From Microbacterium sp. AG238 (GTDB taxonomy: Bacteria > Actinomycetota > Actinomycetes > Actinomycetales > Microbacteriaceae): 64,000 nucleotides of DNA. The stretch spans positions 1-64,000 of the forward strand of contig NZ_RAQC01000002.1 in assembly GCF_003610405.1 (NCBI RefSeq). The letters run 5' to 3'. Under the pieces are notes generated by a model. The model made no database searches, was not told where the DNA came from, and saw only the letters and a program-made list of their open reading frames with translations. Below are positions 9,372-19,261 of this stretch, in pieces (position 1 is the stretch's first letter; each line of letters begins with the position of its first letter). The position numbers were made by a program, and so were the translations under genes.

Positions 9372-10448
9372 ATGAGCAGCGGCGCATCCCGGGACGACGC
9401 CGGAGCCACGCCGTTCGGCGCCGAGGCGCTCACGGCGCCGCTCCCCGAGCCCGGGGAAGCGGGGCTCCGTGGCGAAGCGGGGCGGGGCGCCTCACGGATG
9501 GTCGCCGCGCGGGCGATGTTCGTCTCGGCGGTGCTGGTGCTCGGGGCGGGCGTGCTCGCGTTGCTCTTCGTCCTCTCCGTCCAATCGATCGCGGGCGGCT
9601 CGGGCCTGTCGTGGGCGACCATCGTGATCGCGGCGGTGATGGTGCTGCCACTCGCGGTGAGTCGCTTCGACGGGATGCGTCGCGCCCGGCAGGAGGCGGA
9701 CGCCGCGTTGTACCGTCTGGAACGGTTCGCGACAGCGAACCGGCTCGACCTGCGCCACCGCGAGGACGACCCGCCGGAGAGCGCGACCGTCTTCGGCCTC
9801 GGCAAGCGCCGGATGGCGACCGCGGTCGTGACGGGGAGCGAGCCGCGCCCGTTCCGCTCGGCGGACTACGCGTTCGACACGTGGATCGGCCGCTACCGGA
9901 TGCCGCGCTCACTGACGTACCTCCGCGTCGGCATCGCGACCGAGCTGCCGCGGGCGAGCCTGGTGGCGGTGCACGCGCCGGGCGCGCCGTCCTGGCGGCC
10001 GCCCGAAGGCCAGGAGCGGATCGAGATCGGTGGCGGGTTCGACGAGCACTTCGGCGTCTGGTGTGCGCCCGCGGATGGCGACGGTGTCCGACGGATGCTC
10101 ACGCCGTCCGTGCGCGCCGGCCTGGCGGCGGTGGCGCCCGATGTGGACGTCGAGACCGCCGGACGCCACGTGTACTTCCTCTCGCGCGGCGCGCTGCCGC
10201 GGTGGACCGCCCCGTTCTGGCGCTGGACCGAGGACCTGCTCGCGGTTGCCGCGCGTATCGAGGAAGCCGCGGACCCTCATCCGGAGCCGTCGCCGGGCGG
10301 GGCGCTGCGCAGCACCGACGCGGAACGGGCCGAGACGCGAGCACACCTGTTCACCCGGCCCGCGGTCGGTCGCCCCGCGGCCATCGGCTGCCTGCTGCCC
10401 CTCGTCTTCGGGGTCGTCGCCGGTCTGCTCACGGCGACCTGGCGCTGA
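9372..10448 (+). CDS. Hypothetical membrane protein
   Basis: Protein of 358 residues with two adjacent N-terminal membrane segments (about residues 45-68 and 80-98), a large domain of about 230 residues with many Trp/Arg/Pro, and a final hydrophobic segment near residue 340. No family recognised. It has no close operon partner upstream: xerD ends in a hairpin. The hexamer caggat at 9360-9365 is 6 nt before the ATG, so it may be expressed from a leaderless transcript. An ordinary membrane topology with the big domain on one face is inferred only from hydrophobicity. Confidence 0.7.
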   Translation: MSSGASRDDAGATPFGAEALTAPLPEPGEAGLRGEAGRGASRMVAARAMFVSAVLVLGAGVLALLFVLSVQSIAGGSGLSWATIVIAAVMVLPLAVSRFDGMRRARQEADAALYRLERFATANRLDLRHREDDPPESATVFGLGKRRMATAVVTGSEPRPFRSADYAFDTWIGRYRMPRSLTYLRVGIATELPRASLVAVHAPGAPSWRPPEGQERIEIGGGFDEHFGVWCAPADGDGVRRMLTPSVRAGLAAVAPDVDVETAGRHVYFLSRGALPRWTAPFWRWTEDLLAVAARIEEAADPHPEPSPGGALRSTDAERAETRAHLFTRPAVGRPAAIGCLLPLVFGVVAGLLTATWR

Positions 10449-10540
10449 GGCTGAGACCGGTCTTCGCGGCATCCAATCGCGTCGGTTTTTCCTGGCACGG
10501 GGCAGCCCCGACCACGGGGCGAACACCGCAGGCTGACCTC

Positions 10541-11182
10541 ATGCCCACCACAGCATCCGTCGACGCCGCAGCATCCGACGACGCCGCAGCATCGGCACGC
10601 GACATCCGGCCCGGTCCCGCGCTCGCCGTCGTCTGGATCGTCGTCGGCATCGCGGGGTGGGTCGTGTCGTTCCTGCTCTACCACGAGTACATCGGGCAGC
10701 TGACGGGCGGCGAGGCCATGATCTCGTGCGACATCAGCCCCGTCGTCACCTGCGGGCCCAACCTGTTGAGCCCCGGCGGGAACCTGCTCGGATTCAGCAA
10801 CTCCATCATCGGGATCGTGCTCTTCCCGGGGGCGGTCTTCGCGGGGGTCTCGGCCCTTGCCGCGCCGGCCGGGCTTCGTCCCTGGTACTGGCGGGTGTAC
10901 GCCGGCTTCGTCGCGGCGGCGTTCGTGCTCGTCCACGTCTTCGCCTACCGCAGCGTGTTCGAGTACGGCTCGCTGTGCCCGTGGTGCATGGTCGTGTGGC
11001 TCGTGACGATCCCGCTCTTCTGGGCGACCATCGGCTGGACGCTGCGCGAGGGAGTCTGGGGGAGCGCGCCGCAGCGCGTCGGGGCGCTGCTGCTGTCGTG
11101 GACCCCGCTCGTCGTCGTGACCGACTACCTCGTCATCGCGGTGGCCGCGCAGGTGCGGCTCGACGTCCTCGGCAGCCTCTGA
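10541..11182 (+). CDS. Vitamin K epoxide reductase (VKOR) family membrane protein
   Basis: Membrane protein of 213 residues with four or five hydrophobic segments. It has the VKOR redox pairs: C63 and C71 in a loop after the first membrane segment, and the catalytic CPWC (C146, C149) in a later one. Bacterial VKOR homologues oxidise DsbA-like proteins and pass electrons to quinones, replacing DsbB. No DsbA-like gene is next to it. The N-terminal 25 residues are Ala/Asp-rich and probably cytoplasmic. I use ATG 10541; a much longer upstream reading frame overlaps the preceding gene and is not coding. Confidence 0.88.
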   Translation: MPTTASVDAAASDDAAASARDIRPGPALAVVWIVVGIAGWVVSFLLYHEYIGQLTGGEAMISCDISPVVTCGPNLLSPGGNLLGFSNSIIGIVLFPGAVFAGVSALAAPAGLRPWYWRVYAGFVAAAFVLVHVFAYRSVFEYGSLCPWCMVVWLVTIPLFWATIGWTLREGVWGSAPQRVGALLLSWTPLVVVTDYLVIAVAAQVRLDVLGSL

Positions 11183-11342
11183 GTCCTCGGCCCGGGGCGA
11201 TACATTCGTCGGAACCTCGGTGCTGGTGTCGCTTCCGGCGCCCGTCGAGGGAACTTCCGCCCCGCGCGTCCGACGAACGTATCGGCTCGCGCCGGGTGCC
11301 TGTGCGAGAATCGATCGCACGCTACGGAAAGCAGGAGTCTCG

Positions 11343-12227
11343 GTGACGGACAAGTCGCGGAAGGCCGGGAAGGCCCCCACGGAGGACACCCCGATCGGAC
11401 CCACCGGTCGGCCATACCGAGGTTTCCCGACCCCGCCGAAGCTCGACGGTCACGGCCCCGCGCGCATCATCGCCCTGTGCAACCAGAAGGGCGGCGTCGG
11501 CAAGACCACGACGACGATCAACCTCGCCGCATCCCTCGCCGAGTACGGACGCAAGGTTCTCGCCGTCGACTTCGACCCGCAGGGCGCGCTGTCGGCGGGC
11601 CTGGGCATCGCCACGCACGACGTCCCGACGATCTACGACCTGCTGCTCGACACCAAGCGCGACGCCCACGAGGTCATCGTGCCGACCTCGGTACCGGGTC
11701 TCGACGTCATCCCCGCGAACATCGATCTCTCGGCGGCCGAGGTGCACCTCGTCAACGAGGTCGCCCGCGAGACGATCCTGGCGCGCGTGCTGCGCGGCGT
11801 CTCGGCCGAGTACGACGTCATCCTCATCGACTGCCAGCCCTCGCTCGGGCTGCTCACGGTCAATGCGCTGACGGCGAGCCACGGCGTCCTCATCCCGCTC
11901 GAGTGCGAGTTCTTCGCGTTGCGCGGTGTCGCACTGCTGATCGAGACGATCGAGAAGGTGCGCGACCGGCTCAACCCGTCCATCGAGCTCGACGGCGTCC
12001 TCGCGACGATGTACGACCCGCGCACGCTGCATTCGCGCGAGGTGCTCGAGCGCGTCGTGGAGGCCTTCGGCGACGACGTGCTCGAGACCGTCATCGGGCG
12101 CACCGTGAAGTTCCCCGACGCGTCGGTCGCGGGAGTGCCGATCATCACGTTCGCGCCGGAGCATCAGGCCGCGCAGGCCTACCTGCGTCTCGCGCGGGAG
12201 CTCGTCGCCCGTGGCGCCGTCGCCTGA
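11343..12227 (+). CDS. ParA/Soj family ATPase
   Basis: Protein of 294 residues with the deviant Walker A KGGVGKTT at 49-56, Walker A' motif VDFDPQGA and Walker B VILIDCQPS. ParA-type ATPases move DNA or protein cargo along the nucleoid. Directly followed by scpA and scpB with overlaps, as in mycobacteria (Rv1708-Rv1710), so it probably belongs to a segregation operon and is distinct from the origin-proximal parA. GTG 11343 has aaagcaggag before it; the in-frame codons upstream to 11220 lack coding character. A -10-like gagaat at 11307-11312 could drive the operon. Confidence 0.92.
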   Translation: MTDKSRKAGKAPTEDTPIGPTGRPYRGFPTPPKLDGHGPARIIALCNQKGGVGKTTTTINLAASLAEYGRKVLAVDFDPQGALSAGLGIATHDVPTIYDLLLDTKRDAHEVIVPTSVPGLDVIPANIDLSAAEVHLVNEVARETILARVLRGVSAEYDVILIDCQPSLGLLTVNALTASHGVLIPLECEFFALRGVALLIETIEKVRDRLNPSIELDGVLATMYDPRTLHSREVLERVVEAFGDDVLETVIGRTVKFPDASVAGVPIITFAPEHQAAQAYLRLARELVARGAVA

Positions 12228-13059
12228 CGGGCTCGCCGATGCCGCCGAGCCGGCCGAGCCCGACGCGGGCGATCCGAGCGGTCCCGGCTTCCGGGTCTCG
12301 CTGACGAACTTCGACGGGCCGTTCGACCTGCTCCTCAACCTCATCGGCAAGCACGAGCTCGACATCACCGAAGTCTCGCTGAGCAAGGTCACCGACGAGT
12401 TCATCGGCTACCTGCGCGGGCTGGAGCCCGAGGAGCTCGACGCCGCCTCGGAGTTCCTGGTGGTCGCCGCGACGCTGCTCGACATGAAGGTCGCCGGCCT
12501 CCTGCCGCAGGGCGAGCTCATCGACGCCGAGTCGGTCGCGCTGCTCGAGGCGCGCGACCTGCTGTTCGCCCGGCTGCTGCAGTACCGCGCGTTCAAACAG
12601 GTCGCCGGCTGGTTCGCCGAGCGCATCGTCGCCGAGGACCGGCGTCACACCCGCTCGGCGCGCCTCGACGAGAAGTATCGCGCAGCCGCCCCGGAGCTCG
12701 TGTGGACGCTGAGCCCCGACGACTTCGCGGCGCTCGCTACGCTCGCCTTCGCGCCGAAGGAGATCCCCGTCGTGGGTCTGGACCACCTGCACGCACCGCT
12801 CGTGTCGATCCGTGAACAGGCGGCGGTCGTCGTGACGTTGCTCCGCGGCGCGGGTACCCTGAACTTCCGCGAGCTCATCGCGGGCGTCACGCAGCCCGGC
12901 GTCGTCGTGGCCCGCTTCATCGCCGTGCTCGAGCTCTACCGCCACGCGGCGCTGTCGTTCGAGCAGCTCGAGCCGCTCGGCGAGCTGACGCTGCGGTGGA
13001 CCGCCGACCGTTGGTCCGAGGAGAACCTCGCCACGCTGGGAGCCGATTATGACCGATGA
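12211..13059 (+). CDS. scpA: Segregation and condensation protein A
   Basis: Protein of 282 residues, the kleisin subunit of the SMC-ScpAB condensin complex. It shows the conserved FDGPFDLLLNLIGKHELDI segment near residues 34-52 and DMKVAGLLP, and a C-terminal winged-helix region. A Pro/Ala/Asp-rich N-terminal tail of about 30 residues is extra. GTG 12211 overlaps parA by 17 nt, with cgggag as ribosome binding site inside parA. Confidence 0.93.
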   Translation: MAPSPDGLADAAEPAEPDAGDPSGPGFRVSLTNFDGPFDLLLNLIGKHELDITEVSLSKVTDEFIGYLRGLEPEELDAASEFLVVAATLLDMKVAGLLPQGELIDAESVALLEARDLLFARLLQYRAFKQVAGWFAERIVAEDRRHTRSARLDEKYRAAAPELVWTLSPDDFAALATLAFAPKEIPVVGLDHLHAPLVSIREQAAVVVTLLRGAGTLNFRELIAGVTQPGVVVARFIAVLELYRHAALSFEQLEPLGELTLRWTADRWSEENLATLGADYDR

Positions 13060-13642
13060 CCCGACACCGACCGTGGCCACGCCGATCACAGACGTCGCGC
13101 GTCGGCTGGAGGCGATCCTGCTGATCGTCGACGAGCCGCAGAGCCTCGTCGCGCTCGCCGCCGCCGTCGGCGCGCCCGTCGCTGCCGTCCGTCAGGCGGT
13201 CGCCGGTCTCGTCGCCGATTACGACGGCGAGGCGGGTGGCCCGCGTCGCGGCTTCGAGCTGCGCGAGGTGGGCGGCGGCTGGCGCATGTACGTGCGCGCC
13301 GAACACGACGCTCTCGTGAGCGAGTTCGTCAACACGCAGGCGCCCTCGCGCCTGTCGCAGGCGGCGCTCGAGACGCTCGCGGTCATCGCGTACAAGCAGC
13401 CCGTGTCACGCAGCCAGGTGGCTTCGATCCGTGCCGTCAACGTCGACTCGGTCGTGCGCACCCTGCTCTCGCGCGGGCTGGTGACGGAGGTCGGGCACGA
13501 TCCCGAGACGGGGGCGATCCTGTACGGCACCACCGACGCGCTGCTGGTCAATCTCGGCATCAACTCGCTCGACGAGCTGCCGCCCATCTCGCCGTTGCTC
13601 GACGACGGCGCCGACGGTTTCGAAGGAGAGGCGACGCGATGA
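13049..13642 (+). CDS. scpB: Segregation and condensation protein B
   Basis: Protein of 197 residues, winged-helix partner of ScpA. The middle segment LSQAALETLAVIAYKQPVSR is typical of ScpB. ATG start overlaps scpA by 11 nt and the stop overlaps rluB by 4 nt, so parA-scpA-scpB-rluB are translationally coupled. Length is normal. Confidence 0.94.
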   Translation: MTDDPTPTVATPITDVARRLEAILLIVDEPQSLVALAAAVGAPVAAVRQAVAGLVADYDGEAGGPRRGFELREVGGGWRMYVRAEHDALVSEFVNTQAPSRLSQAALETLAVIAYKQPVSRSQVASIRAVNVDSVVRTLLSRGLVTEVGHDPETGAILYGTTDALLVNLGINSLDELPPISPLLDDGADGFEGEATR

Positions 13643-14415
13643 CGGATGCCGAAGGAGTACGCCTGCAGAAGGTCCTCGCCAACGCGGGGGTGGCGTCGCG
13701 CCGCGTGTGCGAGCAGCTGATCGTCGAGGGTCGTGTTCGTGTCAACGGCACGACCGTGACCGAGCTCGGCAGCCGGATCGACCCGACCGTCGACATCGTC
13801 GACGTCGACGGCACCGCCGTGCAGCTCGACACGACGAAGCGCTACGTGATGCTGAACAAGCCGACCGGTGTCGTCAGCTCGATGAAGGACGAGAAGGGCC
13901 GTGCCGACCTGCGCCGGTTCACGAAGGACTGGGACGAGCGCCTCTACAACGTGGGCCGCCTGGATGCCGAGACGAGTGGTCTGCTCGTGCTCACCAACGA
14001 CGGCGAGCTCGCCCATGTCCTCGCCCACCCCTCCTTCGGGGTGACGAAGGTCTATATCGCGAAGGTGCGCGGGCGCGTGACGCCGCAGACGATCGCGCGC
14101 TTGACGAAGGGCGTCGACCTCGACGACGGTCCCATCGCCGCGGACAAGGCGCGACTGCTCGACACCTCCGGCGAGACGAGTCTGGTGGAGCTCACGCTGC
14201 ACTCGGGGCGCAACCGCATCGTCCGACGCATGATGGCCGAGGTCGGGCATCCGGTTCTCGAGCTGGTGCGGCGCCAGTTCGGGCCGCTCCACCTGGGAAC
14301 CCTCCCGGCGGGACGCGCCCGAGAGTTGACTACAGTGGAACGCGGTGCGCTGCTGACGCTCTCGCGCAGCGCCGACGGTGCCCCCGAGCACCCGACTTCT
14401 CCGGAGAACCCGTGA
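13639..14415 (+). CDS. rluB: 23S rRNA pseudouridine synthase, RsuA/RluB family
   Basis: Protein of 258 residues: S4 domain (LQKVLANAGVASRR) at residues 9-60, then the catalytic domain with GRLDAETSGLL, D109 being the nucleophile. It converts uridine to pseudouridine in 23S rRNA. In actinobacteria it follows scpB (Rv1711). Within its end, tacagt near 14331-14336 resembles a -10 element that could serve the next gene. Confidence 0.9.
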   Translation: MTDAEGVRLQKVLANAGVASRRVCEQLIVEGRVRVNGTTVTELGSRIDPTVDIVDVDGTAVQLDTTKRYVMLNKPTGVVSSMKDEKGRADLRRFTKDWDERLYNVGRLDAETSGLLVLTNDGELAHVLAHPSFGVTKVYIAKVRGRVTPQTIARLTKGVDLDDGPIAADKARLLDTSGETSLVELTLHSGRNRIVRRMMAEVGHPVLELVRRQFGPLHLGTLPAGRARELTTVERGALLTLSRSADGAPEHPTSPENP

Positions 14416-15539
14416 CCGATTCCTCGCTCGATCCCGTGCGCCCCGGCCGTGCTGCGCGCACGGCCGGTACCGTGCGTATCGTCGGCGCGGGCCTGCTCGG
14501 CTCGAGCATCGGTCACGCGCTTCGCCTGCTCGGCGTCGACGTCGCCCTCGACGACGCCTCGCCGGCTCAGCTGCGGCTCGCCGTCGACTACGGCGCCGGG
14601 CGCCTCGCGGCACCGGATGACCGCCCCGTGCTCGTCGTGGTCGCCGTGCCCCCGGATGTCACGGCGGATGTCGTCGAGCGCGAGCTGCGCTCCCACCCCG
14701 GCGTCGTCGTGACGGATGTCGCGAGCGTCAAGCTCGAGCCCTACCTCGAGCTGCGCAAGCGCGGCGTCGACCTCACGCATTACATCGGTTCGCACCCGCT
14801 CGCCGGCCGTGAGCGGGGCGGGGCGATCTCGGCTCGCGCCGACATCTTCGTCGGACGGCCCTGGGTCGTGTGCCGCGACGACGAGACGCGCGCTTCCGAC
14901 CTCGCCGTCGTCGAGGGGCTCGCCCTGGATCTGGGTGCGATGCCGCTCGAGATGACCCCGCACGAGCACGACGAGGCCGTCGCGCTGACCTCGCACGTTC
15001 CGCAGCTGGTCGCGAGTCTGCTCGCCGGACGCTTCGTCGCGGCTCCCGAGGGATCGCTGCGCCTGACGGGCCAGGGCGTGCGCGACACGACGCGCATCGC
15101 CGCATCCGCCCCCGAACTGTGGGTGCAGATCCTCGGCGCCAACGCCGCGCCCGTCGTGGCCGTGCTCGACGACCTGGCCGGTGACCTGCGGGCGGTGGCC
15201 GACGCACTGCGCGACCCGGCGGCGCCCGGTGCTCGTCGTGCGCTCGCCGACACGATCCGCCGCGGCAATGAGGGCGTCGAGCGCCTGCCCGGCAAACACG
15301 GGCAGAACCGCCGGTTCGAGCAGATCGTCGTGCGCGTCGACGACACGGCGGGCCAGCTCGGTCGGCTGTTCGGCGATCTCGGCGAGCTCGGAGTGAACAT
15401 CGAGGACCTCCGCCTCGAGCATTCCCCGGGCGCGCAGTTCGGGCTCGCGGAGCTGAGCGTCGTCCCCAGTGCCGTCCACGAAGCCGTCGCCGGGCTCGAG
15501 AAGCGCGGCTGGAAGATCGCGAGCGTCCCCCATGCCTGA
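14412..15539 (+). CDS. tyrA: Prephenate dehydrogenase with ACT domain
   Basis: Protein of 375 residues. A Rossmann NAD(P)-binding loop VGAGLLGSS at about 24-32, the substrate segment [12 protein letters not shown] and the [13 protein letters not shown] helix identify the prephenate/arogenate dehydrogenase family; the last 80 residues ([19 protein letters not shown]) form an ACT regulatory domain, suggesting feedback control by tyrosine. GTG 14412 overlaps the rluB stop. The longer frame within rluB is a shadow. Confidence 0.92.
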   Translation: MTDSSLDPVRPGRAARTAGTVRIVGAGLLGSSIGHALRLLGVDVALDDASPAQLRLAVDYGAGRLAAPDDRPVLVVVAVPPDVTADVVERELRSHPGVVVTDVASVKLEPYLELRKRGVDLTHYIGSHPLAGRERGGAISARADIFVGRPWVVCRDDETRASDLAVVEGLALDLGAMPLEMTPHEHDEAVALTSHVPQLVASLLAGRFVAAPEGSLRLTGQGVRDTTRIAASAPELWVQILGANAAPVVAVLDDLAGDLRAVADALRDPAAPGARRALADTIRRGNEGVERLPGKHGQNRRFEQIVVRVDDTAGQLGRLFGDLGELGVNIEDLRLEHSPGAQFGLAELSVVPSAVHEAVAGLEKRGWKIASVPHA

Positions 15540-16230
15540 GTCGCATCCCGCCCCTGAGTCGTTCCCCGTGACCGTCGCGATCGACGGGCCTGCCGGCAGC
15601 GGCAAGTCGAGCGTGTCGAAGCAGGTCGCCCGCGTGCTCGGCTACGGCTTCCTCGACACCGGCGCCGCCTATCGTGCGCTCGCCTGGCACGTGCTCGCGC
15701 ACGGTGGCGACACGGCCGACGCGGATGCCGTCGTGCGCGCCCTCGACGACTTCGACTACGCGATCTCCCTCGATCCCGACGACCACTGGGTCCGCGTCGG
15801 CGATGTCTTCGTGACCGACGACATCCGTGAGCCGCGCGTCTCGGCGGCCGTCAGCGGCGTCGCGCGCGTGCCCGAGGTGCGCGAGCGCGTGAACGTGCTG
15901 TTCCGTGCGCTCGTCTCGGCATCCGGCGCGAGCGGCGTCATCGTCGAGGGGCGCGACATCACCACCGTGGTCTTCCCCGATGCGCCCGTGCGCATCCTGC
16001 TGACCGCCAGCCCCGAGGTGCGCGCCGCGCGCCGCAGCGCCGAGCTCACGGGAGAGGATGCCGCGGCTGTCGCCGAGGCGCTCCACCGCCGTGACGCGTC
16101 GGACTCGCAGGTCGTCGACTTCCTCACCGCCGCACCCGGCGTCGTGGTTGTCGACTCGACCGATTTGGACTTCGATCGGACCGTGGACGCCGTCATCGAC
16201 GTCGTGCGCACCGCGACAGGAGAGAACTGA
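15532..16230 (+). CDS. cmk: Cytidylate kinase
   Basis: Protein of 232 residues that phosphorylates CMP/dCMP. The P-loop is GPAGSGKSS (19-27), followed by [10 protein letters not shown] and the [13 protein letters not shown] segment with the nucleotide-binding arginine. ATG 15532 overlaps the tyrA end by 8 nt; the A of its TGA is the first base of the der ATG. Confidence 0.95.
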   Translation: MPESHPAPESFPVTVAIDGPAGSGKSSVSKQVARVLGYGFLDTGAAYRALAWHVLAHGGDTADADAVVRALDDFDYAISLDPDDHWVRVGDVFVTDDIREPRVSAAVSGVARVPEVRERVNVLFRALVSASGASGVIVEGRDITTVVFPDAPVRILLTASPEVRAARRSAELTGEDAAAVAEALHRRDASDSQVVDFLTAAPGVVVVDSTDLDFDRTVDAVIDVVRTATGEN

Positions 16231-17756
16231 TGGCTACCACCGACGACGAGTACGAGGGCGGTCCCGACCAGCTCGAGGAGAAGCTCGCGAACCTCGACGA
16301 GCATCTCGCCGACCAGCGGGCGGCGGCGCTGCGCGCATCGCTCGCCGACTACGAGCTCGATGACGACGACACCGAGCTGCTGGCCGGCTTCACGGCGGGC
16401 GGTGAGGTCGTGGAGGTGCTCCCCGCGCTGCCGGTCGTCGCGATCGTGGGCCGACCGAACGTCGGCAAGTCCGCGCTCGTGAACCGCATCCTGGGCCGCC
16501 GCGAAGCGGTCGTGGAAGACACCCCCGGCGTCACGCGCGACCGGGTCAGCTACAAGGCCGAGTGGCTCGACCGCCGCTTCACGCTCGTCGACACCGGCGG
16601 ATGGGAGCCCGACGCGCGGGGCATCGACCGTTCGGTCGCCGCGCAGGCCGAGGTCGCCATCGACCTCGCGGACGTCGTGCTGTTCGTCGTCGACGCGATG
16701 GTGGGCGCCACCGCGACCGACGAGGCGGTCGTCCGACTGCTGCGCAAGTCCGACAAGCCCGTCTTCCTCATCGCGAACAAGATCGACGACGCTCGCCAAG
16801 AGCCCGAGGCCGCGGCGCTGTGGAACCTGGGCCTCGGCGAGCCGCACCCCGTCTCGGCCATCCACGGCCGCGGAGTCGCGGATCTTCTCGACGAACTCAT
16901 GAAGGTGCTTCCCGAGGTCTCGGCCGTCGCCAAGAACGAGCTCGGCGGCCCGCGTCGCGTGGCGATCCTCGGCCGGCCGAACGTCGGCAAGTCGTCGCTG
17001 CTGAACAAGGCCGCGGGCGAGGAACGCGTCGTCGTGAACGACCTCGCAGGCACGACCCGCGACCCCGTCGACGAGGTCGTCGAGCTCGGCGGCAAGCTCT
17101 GGCGACTCGTCGACACCGCCGGCATCCGTCGGCGGGTGCACCTGCAGCAGGGTGCCGACTTCTACGCATCGCTGCGCACGTCGGCGGCGCTCGAGAAGGC
17201 CGAGGTCGCCGTCGTCGTGCTCGATGTGACCGAGTCGATCAGCGTGCAGGACCTCAACATCATCGACCTCGTGCTCGAGTCGGGGCGCGCGCTCGTGCTC
17301 GCGTTCAACAAGTGGGACCGTCTCAACGACACCGACATGGACAACGCCGATCGCCGCCGCTACCTGGAGCGCGAGATCGAGCAGGATCTCGCGCACGTCA
17401 CCTGGGCGCCGCGCGTCAACCTGTCGGCGCGCACCGGCCGTCACCTCGACAAGCTGGTGCCTGCTCTGGAGACGGCCCTGAAGTCGTGGGATCAGCGCAT
17501 CCCCACGGGCAAGTTCAACGCGTTCCTCGCCGAGCTCGTCGCCGAGCACCCGCACCCGCTGCGCGGCGGCAAGCAGCCCCGCATCCTGTTCGGCACGCAG
17601 GCGTCGACCCGTCCGCCGACATTCGTGCTGTTCACGACGGGGTTCCTCGACCCGGGCTACCGCCGCTTCATCCAGCGCCGGCTGCGCGAGCTCTTCGGCT
17701 TCGAGGGCACGCCGATCGTCACCAACATGCGGGTGCGCGAGAAGCGTCAGCGCTGA
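16230..17756 (+). CDS. der: Ribosome-assembly GTPase Der (EngA)
   Basis: Double GTPase of 508 residues needed for 50S subunit assembly. The first G domain has GRPNVGKS at 74-81 and the second at 248-255, each with a DTGG/DTAG G3 motif and NKID/NKWD G4 motif; a KH-like C-terminal domain follows. An acidic N-terminal extension of about 65 residues is present, as in other actinobacterial Der proteins. cmk-der is a conserved pair. Confidence 0.95.
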   Translation: MATTDDEYEGGPDQLEEKLANLDEHLADQRAAALRASLADYELDDDDTELLAGFTAGGEVVEVLPALPVVAIVGRPNVGKSALVNRILGRREAVVEDTPGVTRDRVSYKAEWLDRRFTLVDTGGWEPDARGIDRSVAAQAEVAIDLADVVLFVVDAMVGATATDEAVVRLLRKSDKPVFLIANKIDDARQEPEAAALWNLGLGEPHPVSAIHGRGVADLLDELMKVLPEVSAVAKNELGGPRRVAILGRPNVGKSSLLNKAAGEERVVVNDLAGTTRDPVDEVVELGGKLWRLVDTAGIRRRVHLQQGADFYASLRTSAALEKAEVAVVVLDVTESISVQDLNIIDLVLESGRALVLAFNKWDRLNDTDMDNADRRRYLEREIEQDLAHVTWAPRVNLSARTGRHLDKLVPALETALKSWDQRIPTGKFNAFLAELVAEHPHPLRGGKQPRILFGTQASTRPPTFVLFTTGFLDPGYRRFIQRRLRELFGFEGTPIVTNMRVREKRQR

Positions 17757-17770
17757 CCGTCTGAGCGGCC

Positions 17771-17829
17771 TTCACCTGGCAGTCCGCGCCCCCACGCATC
17801 GGTTTTGCGGGCGGGGACTGCCAGGTGAA
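17771..17829. repeat. Long perfect inverted repeat between convergent genes
   Basis: Arms ttcacctggcagtcc (17771-17785) and its exact complement (17815-17829) are separated by 29 nt that can extend the pairing (cgccc with gggcg). It lies between der and the convergent acetyltransferase and may act as a bidirectional terminator. Its length and unusual sequence also suggest a dispersed intergenic palindrome. Confidence 0.75.
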
Positions 17830-17858
17830 GCGCCCGACGCGGGCCGAGGGCCGAGGAT

Positions 17859-18278
17859 TCAGCGCTTGGCGGGCGATGCCCGGCGCACCATCGCCGTCTC
17901 GTCCGGCGTCTCGAAGCCGAACTCGGCGTAGAGGCTGTGCGCGTCGCGCGTGAACAGGGTCCAGCGGAAGTCGTGCCCCGGCCCGTCGTCGATCATGCGT
18001 CGCAGGATGCGGCGCGCGATGCCTGCGCCCTGGTGCTCGGCGACGACGAAGACATCGGCGAGGTAGGCGAAGCTCGCTCCGTCCGAGACCGCGCGGGCGA
18101 AGCCGACCTGCTCGCCGGTGTCGGCACGGTATGCCCCCACGAGCCGCCAGGCCGAGTCGAGCTGCGACTCGAGCACGGGGCGTTCGCGCCACCGGTCCCA
18201 GTAGGCCTGGGACGAGAGCCAGCGCCACACGAGGTCGCGCTGGATGCGGGCGGGTGCGTCATCGATCTCGTACTCCAC
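17859..18278 (-). CDS. GNAT family N-acetyltransferase
   Basis: Protein of 139 residues with the acetyl-CoA binding motif EHQGAGIARRILRR and the closing YAEFGFE motif of the GNAT fold. Substrate unknown. I start it at GTG 18278, which has gggga just upstream; an in-frame ATG at 18335 would add 19 residues with no GNAT character. Convergent with der and divergent from the NUDIX-NYN gene. Confidence 0.82.
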   Translation of the reverse strand: MEYEIDDAPARIQRDLVWRWLSSQAYWDRWRERPVLESQLDSAWRLVGAYRADTGEQVGFARAVSDGASFAYLADVFVVAEHQGAGIARRILRRMIDDGPGHDFRWTLFTRDAHSLYAEFGFETPDETAMVRRASPAKR

Positions 18279-18370
18279 GTCCCCATTGTGCGGCGACCTC
18301 CCGTCGCGCCCAGCCGGTAACACGATGCCAATCACGAGCCCGTGGACCGCGGCTGTGTCAGGCTGTGTGG

Positions 18371-19261
18371 ATGACCGACGATCACGCCGCCGCCCCGCGC
18401 CCGCCGCACGGCCCGCGCGATCCCGGCGATGCGTGGGTCGTCGCCCCGTCGGGCGAGCGGTACTGGGGACGCTTCGGTGCCGCCGGTCTGCTGGCCGTCG
18501 ATCCGGAGCGCGGCGTGCTGCTGCAGCACCGGGTGTCGTGGAGCCACTTCGGCGACACCTGGGGGCTGCCCGGTGGTGCTCGTCACGCGGGGGAGTCCGC
18601 GCGGGACGGCGCGCTGCGCGAATCCGCCGAAGAGGCGGGTGTGCCCGCGGATGCCGTCGCGCCGCGGTTCCTGTCGGTGCTCGATGTCGGCGTCTGGACC
18701 TACGGCACTCTCGTGGCCGATGTCACGACGCCGTTCCGCCCGGTGATCAGCGACCCCGAGAGCCGCGAGCTGGCGTGGGTCCCCATCGATGAGGTCGAGT
18801 CGTTCCCGCTTCATCCCGGCTTCGGCGCGTCGTGGCCTCGGCTGCGCGGCCTGCTCGCGGTGCGGCCGACCATCATCGTCGACGTCGCGAACGTGGTCGG
18901 CTCGGTTCCCGACGGCTGGTGGCGCGATCGCGCCGGCGCCGCCGACCGGCTGCTCGCCCAGGTGGCTGCTCTGGCCGAACGGGGGACGGATGCCGCCGGC
19001 CTCGATCTGCCGGAGGACACGTGGTTCCCGCGCATCGTGGCCGTCGTCGAGGGGCAGGCTCGCGACGTCGCGGCGCCCGTCGGCATCGACGTCCACCGGG
19101 CGCCGGCTGCAGGCGACGACGCGATCGTCGAGGCGGCGACGGCAGCGGTGGCCGCGGGCGACCGGGTCAGCGTCGTGACATCGGATCGCGGGCTGCGCGC
19201 GCGTGTGGAGGCCGCCGGGGCACGGGCCGTGTCGACATCGTGGCTTCGCGACCGCCTGTGA
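18371..19261 (+). CDS. NUDIX hydrolase fused to a PIN/NYN-like domain
   Basis: Protein of 296 residues. Residues about 25-155 are a NUDIX domain with the box GGARHAGESARDGALRESAEEAG. Residues about 165-296 start TIIVDVANVVGSVPDGWW and end with VTSDRGLRARVEAAGARAV; the early DVAN aspartate and the TSDRGL motif are those of NYN/PIN-type nuclease domains. One domain would cleave a nucleoside diphosphate derivative, the other would bind or cut RNA. The substrate is unknown. caggct at 18359-18364 is 6 nt before the ATG, so the transcript may be leaderless. Its stop overlaps the next gene's GTG. Confidence 0.82.
   Translation: MTDDHAAAPRPPHGPRDPGDAWVVAPSGERYWGRFGAAGLLAVDPERGVLLQHRVSWSHFGDTWGLPGGARHAGESARDGALRESAEEAGVPADAVAPRFLSVLDVGVWTYGTLVADVTTPFRPVISDPESRELAWVPIDEVESFPLHPGFGASWPRLRGLLAVRPTIIVDVANVVGSVPDGWWRDRAGAADRLLAQVAALAERGTDAAGLDLPEDTWFPRIVAVVEGQARDVAAPVGIDVHRAPAAGDDAIVEAATAAVAAGDRVSVVTSDRGLRARVEAAGARAVSTSWLRDRL

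Noticed and set aside
9140..10540. Long upstream extension of the VKOR gene
   Set aside because: It overlaps xerD and the 358-residue membrane protein gene in another frame and has shadow composition.
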